Part shown: positions 1 to 8,633 of the stretch, one piece after another
Numbering within the stretch: position 1 is the stretch's first letter
Layout of the letters: each line of letters begins with the position of its first letter
Assembly (NCBI GenBank): GCA_016867715.1
Contig: VGIW01000004.1
Span: 1 to 64,000, forward strand
Source of the DNA: Candidatus Eisenbacteria bacterium
Lineage (GTDB): Bacteria > Orphanbacterota > Orphanbacteria > Orphanbacterales > Orphanbacteraceae
Length of the DNA stretch: 64,000 nucleotides
Reading direction: 5' to 3'
Notes under the pieces: generated by a model
What the model was told of the DNA's origin: nothing
Databases searched by the model: none
The model's input: only the letters and a program-made list of their open reading frames with translations
Position numbers and translations under genes: made by a program

Positions 1-107
1 GGGACCGTAGAAGCGACGACGGGCTGCCTCTTGCTTCGGGAGTCTACTTCGTAAGAGGTGGCGTGGGAGGCCGTTACGTCAGTCATCGCATCGTACTGCT
101 CAGGTGA
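1..107 (+). CDS. C-terminal end of a secreted protein with FlgD-like sorting module (5' truncated)
   Basis: An open frame enters at the window edge and reads 34 sense codons (from base 3) to TGA at 105-107. The encoded end reads SDDGLPLASGVYFVRGG and finishes HRIVLLR. This is the last third of the C-terminal module also seen at 34558-34829 and 47893-48162 (D-N-S-G-R, SGVYFYR, T-R-K-M tail). In FCB-type bacteria such modules direct secretion or surface attachment of large extracellular proteins. No start, domain or function of the main body can be seen. The frame is too short for routine ORF calling, but the motif match is specific. Confidence is high for the module and nil for the protein's role. 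Confidence 0.8.
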   Translation, partial: DRRSDDGLPLASGVYFVRGGVGGRYVSHRIVLLR

Positions 108-556
108 CTCCCGATGTCGAAAGGCACGAATCATACTCGGTCCAACACTTATAAGGCCCCCGGGCGCAAGTGAGAAGATATCCCTGAGCCGCCGTCTTTG
201 AGAGAGGCGACGAGGATGTCCGGTCCATCTCGACGGTCTGTCTTCGCTTCGCGGAGATCGGGGACGTTCCGAACTTGCGGAACTTCACAACTAATCGTCT
301 TATGCCTGAACATAGAGGATGGAAGGCGAATTATGGAGGTCGGTTCTCGACTCTATTCCAGCGGAGCTGGATCATGAAGAGAATTGGTGGAGAAACAAGT
401 TCCGATCATTCGCAACGTCCCCAACCTTCGCAACCTTCGGAACGCCGAACCCTGCCGCACCGCCCCTGAGGCGCCCGTTCGCTGCGCGAAGCGGGCATCG
501 TGGCGTCTTGACATCAAAGCGCTATAATGCCAGACTGGCCTTCGGAGGTGATCCCG
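108..556. other. Intergenic region, no gene recognised
   Basis: This 449-nt stretch lies between the truncated sorting-domain gene and the toxin-antitoxin pair. It is less GC-rich than its neighbours and none of its frames looks coding. It holds a small hairpin (GTTCCG, six-base loop, CGGAAC around 266-283), a short direct repeat of CAACCTTCG near 421-440, and a TATAAT at 523-528 that could be the -10 of the antitoxin promoter. A TTGACA at 508-513 is only 9 nt upstream of it, too close to be its -35. Confidence 0.5.
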
Positions 557-790
557 ATGAGCGAGTCCGCCAAGCGTTCCACGGTCTATTTCGAGCCGCA
601 TCTGCATCGCGCCCTACGAGTGAAGGCGGCCCACACCCAGCGGAGTCTTTCGGACCTCGTGAACGAAGCCGTCCGCGAGGCGCTTCGAGAGGACCAGGAG
701 GATCTTGCCGCGTTCGAGGAGCGCGGCGACGAAGCGACGATTTCGTATGAGCAGTTGCTGAAAGAGCTTCGGGCTCATGGCAAGCTATAA
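557..790 (+). CDS. Ribbon-helix-helix (CopG/Arc-type) antitoxin
   Basis: A 77-residue protein. The start ATG at 557 is chosen because GGAGGTG lies at 544-550; an in-frame ATG at 527 precedes that site. Residues about 6-45 fit a ribbon-helix-helix DNA-binding fold: a strand (STVYFEPHLHRAL), then two helices ending SLSDLVNEAVREAL. The acidic C-terminal half (EDQEDLAAFEERGDE) is typical of the toxin-neutralising tail. The stop overlaps the start of the RelE-like gene by 14 nt, as in most type II modules. By family, it should bind and silence the toxin and, with it, repress its own promoter just upstream. Confident of class, not of the exact subfamily. Confidence 0.85.
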   Translation: MSESAKRSTVYFEPHLHRALRVKAAHTQRSLSDLVNEAVREALREDQEDLAAFEERGDEATISYEQLLKELRAHGKL

Positions 791-1040
791 GGTCGTCTTC
801 AAGAAGTCGGCGGCGAAGGATCTGCGGGAGGTTCCGAAGCGGGACCTGGCTCGTATTCTCCGCAACTTTCGTGGCCTGGCGGAGGACCCTCGTCCCGCGG
901 GGTGCGAGAAGCTGTCGGGACAAGAGAAGTATCGGTTTCGTCGGGGCCGATACCGCATCGTCTACGAGATCGGGGATGCGGAGCTTGTGGTCGTCGTGGT
1001 AAAGGTCGGGCACCGGAGAGACATATACCGGCGCAGCTGA
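777..1040 (+). CDS. RelE/ParE-superfamily toxin
   Basis: An 87-residue basic protein starting ATG at 777 inside the antitoxin gene. It has the layout of a RelE/ParE toxin: an N-terminal strand (YKVVFKKSAAKDL), helices with alternating K/R/E, a core ending KLSGQEKYRFRRGRYRIVYEI, and a final strand and tail (VVVVKVGHRRDIYRR). The G-R-Y-R-I-V-Y and V-G-H-R-x-x-x-Y motifs are hallmarks of RelE-like mRNA interferases that act on ribosome-bound mRNA. A ParE-like gyrase inhibitor cannot be ruled out, although the retained basic and Tyr residues favour RelE. It is translationally coupled to the antitoxin. Confidence 0.88.
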   Translation: MASYKVVFKKSAAKDLREVPKRDLARILRNFRGLAEDPRPAGCEKLSGQEKYRFRRGRYRIVYEIGDAELVVVVVKVGHRRDIYRRS

Positions 1041-1272
1041 CAGGCCGTACCCGGACTCCACCCGCTGGCGGGAAGTTCACGCGTTGGGGAGGCGGGGTTG
1101 GACTTCAGCCGAATCTCCAACCTCGCGATGCCGCTCGGGTCGCGAAAGGAGTCCGATCGTTCTCTCCCGCCGACCCCGCCCCTCGGGTGGCGCGACGTTG
1201 GGCGTGTTGCTGTGGGGGCGCGGCAGCGGAGCGGCCGCGTCGGGCGGGGCGGCCGAAAGGCAGGTGACGGCG

Positions 1273-1575
1273 ATGATGCGCATGCTCTTCGCGCTCCTCA
1301 TCGCGGCCCTTTGGATCTGTGGTTGCATCTCGGAGGATCCAGCCCCCGTGTCCGACACGGGCACGGTCGTGTTCCTCTCCATGGAGGGAGGTTTCTTCGG
1401 CATTGTGGACGATCACGGCAGGCGCTGGGATCCGTTCGGTTTGCCGGAGGAGCTTCAAGTGGACAGCCTCCGCGTGCAGTTCGAGGGGATCCCCGCCGAG
1501 AGGGCCACGTTTCACATGTGGGGCCGAGCCATCGACCTGACGTCCATCACGCGGCTCAACGGATCCCTTCCCTGA
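1273..1575 (+). CDS. Small predicted lipoprotein with a short beta-barrel-like domain
   Basis: A 100-residue protein. The start at 1273 (ATGATG) is chosen because it gives a signal peptide directly; the frame is open further upstream. Residues 1-17 form a hydrophobic leader ending ICGC, a plausible lipobox. The mature part begins with an acidic linker, then a compact domain with the pattern GTVVFLSMEGGFFGIV, DDHGRRWDP, LPEELQ and LRVQFEG. This is the layout of a small family of secreted or lipoprotein OB-like domains of unknown role. It is alone between the TA module and the phoH promoter. Function unknown. Confidence 0.65.
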   Translation: MMRMLFALLIAALWICGCISEDPAPVSDTGTVVFLSMEGGFFGIVDDHGRRWDPFGLPEELQVDSLRVQFEGIPAERATFHMWGRAIDLTSITRLNGSLP

Positions 1576-1886
1576 TCCACCTTCCTCGGGACTCCTCGCT
1601 TCGTGATGTCGATCCGGACGCTCGACCGAATCGAGGCACCCGTCGCCGGGATCCTGGCCGTCGCCGGCGTTGTCCCCGGGGATGCCGACAAGAACCCGCT
1701 CTATCTCCTTCTCAAACAAGCACTTTGGCGGCTTGGATCGCGCGGAGCCTCTCGCGCTTCTCCGGGTCGGGCCGGGTGCGGCGCGCGGTCTTCCGCCCCC
1801 GAAGCCGCTCCTTCGACGGGGGCGCGCCCGTCCGGGATCACCGCGCCGGCGGGCGACCCGATCGGCCCCGCGCCAGCGCGCCGTCG
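1576..1886. other. Intergenic region, no gene recognised
   Basis: GC-rich DNA between the small lipoprotein gene and the phoH promoter. Several open frames cross it on both strands, including one running into phoH, but none has a ribosome binding site with recognisable protein features. They look like high-GC shadow frames. A decayed gene cannot be excluded. Confidence 0.4.
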
Positions 1887-1916
1887 TTGACAGAAGCCCG
1901 TATCCTAGCGTAGATT
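1887..1916 (+). promoter_or_regulatory. Sigma-70-type promoter for the phoH operon
   Basis: TTGACA at 1887-1892, an 18-nt spacer, and TAGATT at 1911-1916. It lies 77 nt before the GTG start of phoH. The -35 is perfect and the -10 matches 4 of 6. Confidence 0.6.
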
Positions 1917-1993
1917 GGGAACGCGCTTCCGTCGCGCGTCGAGCCGTGCGATCGGCGCCGGCGGCGCGCGTCGCAAGGAGGGACCCTCTCCCC

Positions 1994-3007
1994 GTGGGAT
2001 CAGTCATCGTTCGGCGGATGCACCTCGATGAGGTGGATCCCCTTCATCTATTCGGGCCGGGCGACAGGAACCTTCGGCTCATCCAGGATTCCTATCCCTC
2101 GGTGCAGCTCGTCGCCCGCGGCGGCGACATCTATCTGGAGGGGGAGGAGCGGGACGTCCGCCGGATCGAAACGCTTCTCGCCGAGCTCGTCGCGCTCGTC
2201 AAGCAGGGGCGAGTCCTTCAGGACACCGATGTCCGCTACGCGATGAGCGTCGGGACCGAGGAGGGGAACGGCGGGCTCTCGACCCTCTACGAGCCGGGGA
2301 AGCAGTACTTCCGCCTCAAGAAGGCGGTCAAGCCGAAGACGCTCGGGCAAGAAGAGTACCTCCGCGCCCTCGAGAAGTACGACATCGTCTTCTCCATCGG
2401 GCCTGCCGGGACGGGGAAGACGTATCTCGCCGTCGCGGCGGCCGTCTCGGCGCTTCGAGCTCGCGAGAAGAACCGGATCGTCCTCGTGCGTCCGGCCGTC
2501 GAGGCGGGGGAGAACCTCGGCTTCCTACCGGGCGACTTCCAGGAAAAGGTTGATCCCTACCTCCGCCCCCTGTATGATGCCCTCCACGATCTGATGGGCG
2601 CCGAGAGGATCCAAAGGGCCTTCGACATGGGGATCCTCGAGGTGGCGCCGCTCGCGTACATGAGGGGGCGGACCCTCGCGGACGCGTTCGTCATCCTGGA
2701 CGAGGCTCAGAACACCACCATCGGGCAGATGAAGATGTTCCTCACGCGCCTCGGGACGAACTCCCGGGCGGTCATCACCGGGGACATCACCCAGGTGGAC
2801 CTCCCGGAGCCGTCTGAATCGGGTCTCATCAAGATCCAGGCGATCCTTGCGGACATTCCGGAGATCAAGTTTGTGTACCTGACCGAGCGGGACGTGGTCC
2901 GGCATCATCTGGTCCAGCGGATCATCCGAGCCTTCGACAACCATCCCGGAGGGGCGGCCTCGAAACCGCGCCCCGAACGGGACCCGGAATCGAGAAGCGA
3001 GGGCTGA
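1994..3007 (+). CDS. phoH: PhoH-family ATPase
   Basis: A 337-residue protein. The GTG at 1994 is preferred because AAGGAGGG lies at 1975-1982; the ATG at 2018 has no clear Shine-Dalgarno. The N-terminal ~110 residues are the usual KH-like PhoH lead-in (IYLEGEERDVRRIETLLAEL). The ATPase core carries Walker A GPAGTGKT at about residues 136-143 and Walker B VILDEAQN near 234-241, followed by the sensor ITGDITQVDLP. Length fits the short PhoH/YbeZ type. PhoH proteins couple to YbeY in RNA processing and ribosome maturation, and the gene order here (phoH, pgpH-like, ybeY) supports that. It is first in an operon reading to 9947. Confidence 0.95.
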   Translation: MGSVIVRRMHLDEVDPLHLFGPGDRNLRLIQDSYPSVQLVARGGDIYLEGEERDVRRIETLLAELVALVKQGRVLQDTDVRYAMSVGTEEGNGGLSTLYEPGKQYFRLKKAVKPKTLGQEEYLRALEKYDIVFSIGPAGTGKTYLAVAAAVSALRAREKNRIVLVRPAVEAGENLGFLPGDFQEKVDPYLRPLYDALHDLMGAERIQRAFDMGILEVAPLAYMRGRTLADAFVILDEAQNTTIGQMKMFLTRLGTNSRAVITGDITQVDLPEPSESGLIKIQAILADIPEIKFVYLTERDVVRHHLVQRIIRAFDNHPGGAASKPRPERDPESRSEG

Positions 3008-3010
3008 CCG

Positions 3011-5290
3011 TTGAAGATCTTTCCATTCCGATCGGCCGCCGCTCGCGCGAGAAAGGGCCCCGAGCGCCCGCCCCGTTTCGGCGCCGAAGTCCGGGAGGGA
3101 TTCCGCGCCCTCTCCTGGCGGCGTACGGGCCTCGCCGTCTGCGTCGTCTCGGCCGTCACGGCTCTCTATCTCCCGCTCGGTTCGGGCAAGTTCTTCCTCC
3201 CCGCGGAGGGGCAGATCGTCAAGGAGGACATCCTCGCGCCGTTCGAGTTTCCGGTTCTGAAAGACGAGGAAACCCTCCAGCGGGAGAAAGAGGAAGAGGC
3301 GAGAAAGGTCCATCCGGTCCTTCGCGTGAGCGACGACGCGACGCGCGGGAACGAACTGCGCATCCGGGAGCTCTTCCTTGCGGTCGAAAGGATCATCGAC
3401 TCGGAAGCCGACATCGAGGAGCAGCACCGGATGATGAGCGAGGTCGGCATCCCGCTCACGGAGTCGGCGCGCAACGTCCTCCTCGATCTCTCGAGCGAGA
3501 GCCGGGTCCGCCGGGAGACGATCGCGTTCTTCCAAGAGATTTTCGAGCGGGGAGTGTTGGCGGACAAGAAGCTCTTCTCGGACGAAGGACACGACCGGGT
3601 CACCCTCGTGCAGGAGGGAGAGGAGTACGCGCTCGGGCTCGACAACTTCCACGATCGGCGCGAGGTGAGCATCGAGGCGACCGACCGGGCGCGGGCGGCC
3701 TTCGGCGACAACCGAGCCTTGGGGAACGCGTTCTACGAAGCGGTCGTGCAGCTGGCCGCTCCGAACCTCTTCTACGACGTGCAGGAGACGGAGAAGCGGC
3801 GCGAGGAGCGGCGGGCCGGGGTTCTCGAGCACACGGACATCTATCTCGAGGGACAGAAGATCATCGGCGCGCACGAGCGCGTGACCCGGAATCACGTCAA
3901 CGTCCTCCGCTCGCTCGAAAAGAGATGGGCGGAGGAACGGTTCGAGACGAGCCCGTGGCAGAAGATCTACCCTAACCTCGGCCGCTTTCTCGCGACGCTC
4001 ACGATCCTGGTCCTGTTCACGGTCTATCTCCGGCGCCAGCGCCCGAAGATCTGCGAGAGGGACGGCTATCTCCTCCTTCTCGCCGCGATCGCGCTCATCG
4101 GGATCGGCCTCACCGCGCTCATCAGCGCCTTCGGGCTCTCGCTCTTTCTCGCGCCGGTCGTCTTCGTCGCGATGCTCGCCACGCTTCTCTTCGACGACCA
4201 CGTCGGCGCCGCCCTGACCGGCGCCTTCGTCTTCGTCGTCGCTCTGGTCGAGGGGCTTCCCCTCCCGATCCTCTTCACGCTCGGCGTGGCGGGGGCGGCG
4301 GCGGTGTACGGCGTGGCGGGGCTCCGCGAGCGCCGGCGCTTCTGGAACTCGCTCCTCTACGTCGCGGGGGCGTACATCGTCTCGATCGGCGCCGCGGACT
4401 TCCTCCATCTCTCCCCCGGAACGGACACGCTCCGAAAGATGGGCTTGGGGCTTCTCGGCTCGCTCGCGAGCGGAGGGCTCGCGATGATCTTCCTCCCCGT
4501 TTTCGAGGGGGTCTTCCGGGTCACCACGAATGTCACGCTTCTCGAGCTTTCGGATCTCAACCGACGACTCCTCAAAAGTCTCTCTCTCCTCGCGCCCGGC
4601 ACCTATCACCACTCGATCATGGCCGGCAATCTCGCAGAGTCGGCCGCGGAGAGGATCGGCGCGAACTCCCTTCTTGCGCGCGTGGGGGCGTACTATCACG
4701 ACATCGGGAAGATGACGAAGCCGGAGTACTTCGTGGAGAACCAAGCCGGAGGCGAGAACCGACACGACCGGATCTCGCCGAAGCTCTCCGCGCTCGTCCT
4801 GATCGCCCATGTGCGCGAAGGGCTCGAGATGGGGAGGAAGGAGCGTCTTCCGGGGGAGATCCTGGACGCGATCCGCGAGCATCACGGCACGACGCTCATG
4901 GCCTACTTCTACGACAAAGCGAAGCAGCTCGCCCCGGAGGCGGACATACCCGAGGAGGAGTTCCGCTATCCCGGCCCGAAGCCGAGGACCAAGGAGAGCG
5001 GGATCATCATGCTGGCGGACGTGGCCGAGGCGGCGACGCGCGCTCTCGTCGAGCCGACCCCCGGCCGCATCCGGCAGCGGATTCTCGATGTGACGAACGC
5101 GAAGTTCATGGAGGGGCAGCTCGATGACTGCGACCTCACCTTCCGCGAGCTCCGGCGGATCCAGGAGAGCTTCGTGCCGATCTTGACCAGCGCCATGCAT
5201 CCGCGCATCCGATACCCGGACGAGGTGAAGCGAGAGGAGGGCCGATCCGCGATTGGAGATCTATTCGGAAAACCTCCACGAAGGTTGTGA
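3011..5290 (+). CDS. pgpH: 7TM-HD domain phosphohydrolase, PgpH/YqfF-like
   Basis: A 759-residue membrane protein starting with TTG at 3011, three bases after the phoH stop. A membrane anchor near residues 37-55 is followed by a long extracytoplasmic helical region (7TMR-HDED type, about 60-310), then seven predicted membrane segments (about 325-510). The cytoplasmic HD domain carries Y-H-H at 532-534 and Y-Y-H-D-I-G-K starting at 561, plus the later H-H-G of REHHGTTLM. PgpH-type proteins hydrolyse c-di-AMP. That substrate is inferred from architecture and from the phoH-pgpH-ybeY order seen in Firmicutes and others. Its 3' end overlaps ybeY by 38 nt, implying translational coupling. Confidence 0.9.
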   Translation: MKIFPFRSAAARARKGPERPPRFGAEVREGFRALSWRRTGLAVCVVSAVTALYLPLGSGKFFLPAEGQIVKEDILAPFEFPVLKDEETLQREKEEEARKVHPVLRVSDDATRGNELRIRELFLAVERIIDSEADIEEQHRMMSEVGIPLTESARNVLLDLSSESRVRRETIAFFQEIFERGVLADKKLFSDEGHDRVTLVQEGEEYALGLDNFHDRREVSIEATDRARAAFGDNRALGNAFYEAVVQLAAPNLFYDVQETEKRREERRAGVLEHTDIYLEGQKIIGAHERVTRNHVNVLRSLEKRWAEERFETSPWQKIYPNLGRFLATLTILVLFTVYLRRQRPKICERDGYLLLLAAIALIGIGLTALISAFGLSLFLAPVVFVAMLATLLFDDHVGAALTGAFVFVVALVEGLPLPILFTLGVAGAAAVYGVAGLRERRRFWNSLLYVAGAYIVSIGAADFLHLSPGTDTLRKMGLGLLGSLASGGLAMIFLPVFEGVFRVTTNVTLLELSDLNRRLLKSLSLLAPGTYHHSIMAGNLAESAAERIGANSLLARVGAYYHDIGKMTKPEYFVENQAGGENRHDRISPKLSALVLIAHVREGLEMGRKERLPGEILDAIREHHGTTLMAYFYDKAKQLAPEADIPEEEFRYPGPKPRTKESGIIMLADVAEAATRALVEPTPGRIRQRILDVTNAKFMEGQLDDCDLTFRELRRIQESFVPILTSAMHPRIRYPDEVKREEGRSAIGDLFGKPPRRL

Positions 5291-5750
5291 CCTCGACACG
5301 AAGGTCTTCAGCGAATCGGCGGCCGAGATCCTCGGCTCTCTGGTCGGGTCGGAAGGCGAGGCGAGCATCGTCTTCGTGTCGGACGAGCGGATCCGCGAGC
5401 TGAACCGGACCTACCGAGGCACGGATCGCGCGACCGACGTTCTCACCTTCTCCCTGCACGGCGATTCCTTGAGCCGCGGCGTTCTCGGGGACGTGGTCAT
5501 CTCTCTCGAGACCGCGTCGAGGAGAGCGAAGCGTCGGGGAGTCCCTCTCGAGGAAGAAGTTCTCCGGCTTCTCGTCCACGGGCTTCTCCACCTCGCGGGG
5601 TACACGCACGATGGGAGAGAAGACGGGGCCCGCATGCGGAAGCTCGAGCGCGAGTTCTTGGCGGAGCACATGGACCGCATGCGCCGGCGGCGGAATGGCC
5701 GGACCGCGGGGAATCGGAAGCGAAAGGAGAGGCATGGAAAACGGGCGTGA
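5253..5750 (+). CDS. ybeY: Endoribonuclease YbeY (rRNA maturation factor)
   Basis: A 165-residue protein starting with TTG at 5253, inside the end of the HD gene. The zinc-binding active site is clear: H109, H113 and H119 in HGLLHLAGYTH, followed by D-x-x-x-D-G-A-R-M, the family's equivalent of H-x-x-x-E-A-x-x-M. Upstream, RIRELNRTYRGTDRATDVL and LGDVVIS are the conserved YbeY core. YbeY acts in 16S rRNA 3'-end maturation and 70S quality control, with PhoH as a frequent genetic partner. The basic C-terminal tail (residues ~145-165, rich in R/K) is longer than usual. It overlaps the next gene by 17 nt. Confidence 0.94.
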   Translation: MEIYSENLHEGCDLDTKVFSESAAEILGSLVGSEGEASIVFVSDERIRELNRTYRGTDRATDVLTFSLHGDSLSRGVLGDVVISLETASRRAKRRGVPLEEEVLRLLVHGLLHLAGYTHDGREDGARMRKLEREFLAEHMDRMRRRRNGRTAGNRKRKERHGKRA

Positions 5751-8610
5751 GGGGCGGGTTCGGACGGCGGTCTATCTCTGCTTTTTCCTCTCGGGGGTCG
5801 CGGGGCTCGCCTACCAGGTGATTTGGATCCGCCAGCTCTCGCTCATCTTCGGGACGACCTCGTTCGCCGTCTCGACCGTTCTCGCATCCTTCATGGGAGG
5901 CCTCGCGCTCGGGAGCTATCTCTTCGGCCGACTCGCGGATCGGCTGAGGAGCCCGCTCCGCCTTTACGCGTGGCTCGAGCTCGCGATCGGGATCTATTGT
6001 CTTCTCGTGCCGCTCCTTCTTCGCGTGGTGACGCACGTCTACGTCCTCACCGCCGGGTCCTTCGGCGGCAGCTTCTACCTGATGAGTCTCGTCCGCTTTC
6101 TTCTCTGCGCGGTCGTTCTGATCCCGCCGACGACGTTGATGGGGGCGACGCTTCCCGTTCTTTCGCGGTACGTCGTTCGGCGCATGGAACGACTCGGCGA
6201 GGGGTTCGGAGGGCTCTACGGAATCAACACGTTCGGGGCGGTCGTCGGGTGCTTCGCGACCGGCTATCTCCTGATCGGCTGGATCGGCGTGTCGGCGACC
6301 ACGAAGGTCGCCGTTGCCTTCAGTGTCGTCGTGGCCGCGATCGCGTTTCTTCTCTCGCGAAGGGATGGATCCTCGGAGCCGGTGTCTGCGGAGCCGCGGC
6401 CCGAGCCGAGGAAGGGGCGGGCGCTGTCTCTATCCCACGCGATGATACTCGCGGGGATCGGGGTATCGGGTGTTGCCTCTTTGACGTATGAAGTGGCATG
6501 GACCCGCCTCCTTTCTCTGATTCTCGGAAGCTCGGTGTACGCGTTCACCGCCATGCTCACCACCTTCCTCCTCGGGATCGCGCTCGGAAGCGTGATCGTT
6601 TCCCGTCTCGCGGATCGCCTCCGCGATCCGGTCGCCGCCTTCGTCGTCGCGCAAGCGTGCGTTGTCGTCTCGGTCTTGTCGATCACCCCGCTCTTCGATC
6701 GCCTCCCCGTTCTCTTTCTCATTCTCTTCGGGAAGATGGGTCACTCGTTCGTCACCTTCGAGATGGCCCAGTTCCTTCTCTGCGTTCTGGTGATGTTCCT
6801 GCCGACCCTCTTCATCGGGACGACCGTTCCCCTCGCCGTGAAGGCGTTCACGGTCCGTCTCGAGGAGGTCGGCCGGAGCGTCGGCACGGTCTACGCGAGC
6901 AACACGATCGGAGCGATCCTCGGGTCATTCTTCGCGGGCTTTGCGCTTCTCCCTCTTGTCGGGACCCAGAAGACGATCGCGGTCGCCTCGGGCCTCAACC
7001 TCGCCGTCGCGGTCGCGCTCTTTCTCCTCCTGCCGCGCCCGCGGAGAGCCGCACGCGCCGCGATCACGGCGATCGCCGTGCTTCTCTTCTTCGTCGCCGT
7101 CTTTCGAGGGCATGCGTGGGACCGCTACATGCTGAACTCGGGCTTCTTCGACAGCCCGCGCTACTCCCTTCATCAGGTGAGCGAGAAGGGTTTCCGCGAT
7201 TTCGTGCGCTCCTACGACATCCGCTACTACGAGGAAGAGACGTACGCGAACGTCGCGGTGAGCTACGAGTCGGAGAACCTCTTCCTGCAGATCAATGGAA
7301 GGACCGAGGCGTCGACCACATCGGACATGTCGAACCAGATTCTCGTAGCGCAGATCCCTATGCTCGTGCATCCCGATCCGCGAGAGGTCGTCGTCGTCGG
7401 TCTCGGGAGCGGGATCACGCTCGGGTCGGTGGTGACGCACCCGGTCGATCGCGCCGATTGCATCGAGATCTCGCCGGCCGTGGTGCGCGCCGCGGCGTTC
7501 TTCCGCGAGTGGCACGACGACGTCACCAAGAACCCGAAGGCGGAGATCATACTCGACGACGCCCGCAACTACCTTCTCGCCTCTCCTCGGAAGTACGACG
7601 TCATCGTTTCCGAACCGTCCAAGCCGTGGATCAGCGGCGTCTCCAACTTGTTCACGCGGGAGTTCTACGAGATCTGCCGGAAAAGGCTGAAGCCGGGCGG
7701 CATCCTCTGCCAATGGTTCCACTATTACAGCATGGACCCTGAGGATTTCCGAATCACGCTGCGGACCTTCCTCGGGGTGTTCCCCTACGCGCAGATCTGG
7801 AACGCGGACAACAACGTCTTCCTTCTCGGATCCGAGGAGCCGATCCGGATCGACGTGCAGAGAATGGAAGAGAGAATGGCGATCCGCAAGGTCGCCGCCG
7901 ACCTCGGTCGGATCGAGAAGAAGAACCCGTACGTTCTCCTCGGGAACTTTCTCTTCGGCGAGGAGGAGGCGCGCCAATACGTGGGAGAAGGACGGATCAA
8001 CACCGACGACCTCCCGGTCATCGAGTTCAGCGCCCCCCGCCACCGCGATGAATACCGGCACGAGGAGATCCTCGAGTCGATGCTGAACGCGTTCCCGCGG
8101 TACGACGCCTATCCTCTCGTCGGGCATATCGCGGAGGAGGGGAACACGATCAACTTCCGCCTCGGGAACTTCCGTTTCACGTCGCCGATTGCTTGGCAGT
8201 CCGGCGCGGCGACCATGGTTCGCACGGTGGTGCCCGGAGATCGTTTCGAGGAGGAGGAAGGGCCTTTCGTCGCGTATCGCCTCGAAGCATCGATGCTCGG
8301 CGCGAGGGGCGAGGAGCTCCGGATGGTGGCGCTCACGCGCGGGGCCTTCTCGGGCGAGAGGCTCAAGATGACGGTGGAGCGCCTGTCGCGCGGCCCGGGA
8401 ACAGTCGGCGCGGGAACGGTCGAGGGGCAGACCGCGTACTGGTCTCGGTATCGCGCGGAGCGCCCGGGCGCGGCGCTCAGTTGGTATTTCCCCCCGAACA
8501 ACCTGCAGTATCTCCTGCAGCTGGTCGGACCCGAGGAGGAGGACCCTGAACGTCTAAAGAATCTTCTTCTCGAGGGGGCTTCATGCTCCGAGTTCATCGG
8601 GTACCGGTAG
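5734..8610 (+). CDS. Membrane-fused spermidine-synthase-like methyltransferase-fold protein
   Basis: A 958-residue protein. ATG at 5734 follows AAAGGAGAGG. The N-terminal ~480 residues are a multi-pass membrane domain of two similar halves: SGVAGLAYQVIWIRQLSLIFG near residue 12 is echoed by SGVASLTYEVAWTRLLSLILG near 248, each followed by an L-G-S-x-x-x-x-R-L-A-D-R motif. The second part is a Rossmann fold like spermidine synthase: VVVVGLGSGITLGSVV near 551, acidic E-I-S, D-D-A-R-N-Y about 607, and V-S-E-P-S-K-P-W near 623. The C-terminal ~200 residues match nothing I know. Whether it makes polyamines is unproven; such fusions are widespread and poorly characterised. Its place between ybeY and the CorC-like gene is unusual. 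Confidence 0.85.
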   Translation: MENGREGRVRTAVYLCFFLSGVAGLAYQVIWIRQLSLIFGTTSFAVSTVLASFMGGLALGSYLFGRLADRLRSPLRLYAWLELAIGIYCLLVPLLLRVVTHVYVLTAGSFGGSFYLMSLVRFLLCAVVLIPPTTLMGATLPVLSRYVVRRMERLGEGFGGLYGINTFGAVVGCFATGYLLIGWIGVSATTKVAVAFSVVVAAIAFLLSRRDGSSEPVSAEPRPEPRKGRALSLSHAMILAGIGVSGVASLTYEVAWTRLLSLILGSSVYAFTAMLTTFLLGIALGSVIVSRLADRLRDPVAAFVVAQACVVVSVLSITPLFDRLPVLFLILFGKMGHSFVTFEMAQFLLCVLVMFLPTLFIGTTVPLAVKAFTVRLEEVGRSVGTVYASNTIGAILGSFFAGFALLPLVGTQKTIAVASGLNLAVAVALFLLLPRPRRAARAAITAIAVLLFFVAVFRGHAWDRYMLNSGFFDSPRYSLHQVSEKGFRDFVRSYDIRYYEEETYANVAVSYESENLFLQINGRTEASTTSDMSNQILVAQIPMLVHPDPREVVVVGLGSGITLGSVVTHPVDRADCIEISPAVVRAAAFFREWHDDVTKNPKAEIILDDARNYLLASPRKYDVIVSEPSKPWISGVSNLFTREFYEICRKRLKPGGILCQWFHYYSMDPEDFRITLRTFLGVFPYAQIWNADNNVFLLGSEEPIRIDVQRMEERMAIRKVAADLGRIEKKNPYVLLGNFLFGEEEARQYVGEGRINTDDLPVIEFSAPRHRDEYRHEEILESMLNAFPRYDAYPLVGHIAEEGNTINFRLGNFRFTSPIAWQSGAATMVRTVVPGDRFEEEEGPFVAYRLEASMLGARGEELRMVALTRGAFSGERLKMTVERLSRGPGTVGAGTVEGQTAYWSRYRAERPGAALSWYFPPNNLQYLLQLVGPEEEDPERLKNLLLEGASCSEFIGYR

Positions 8611-8633
8611 GAAGGGACACGGAGGGCTCCTGA

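Noticed and set aside
508-528. TTGACA and TATAAT upstream of the antitoxin gene read as one promoter
   Set aside because: They are only 9 nt apart, far below the 16-18 nt needed. TATAAT may still be a -10 with a poor -35.
2525-5200. An 891-codon open frame on the minus strand opposite pgpH, and similar long antisense frames (e.g. 15789-19211, 42205-47469)
   Set aside because: These are shadow frames produced by high GC in third positions; the proteins are rich in Arg, Glu, Asp and Pro in low-complexity order, with no motifs, and the opposite strand carries clear genes.
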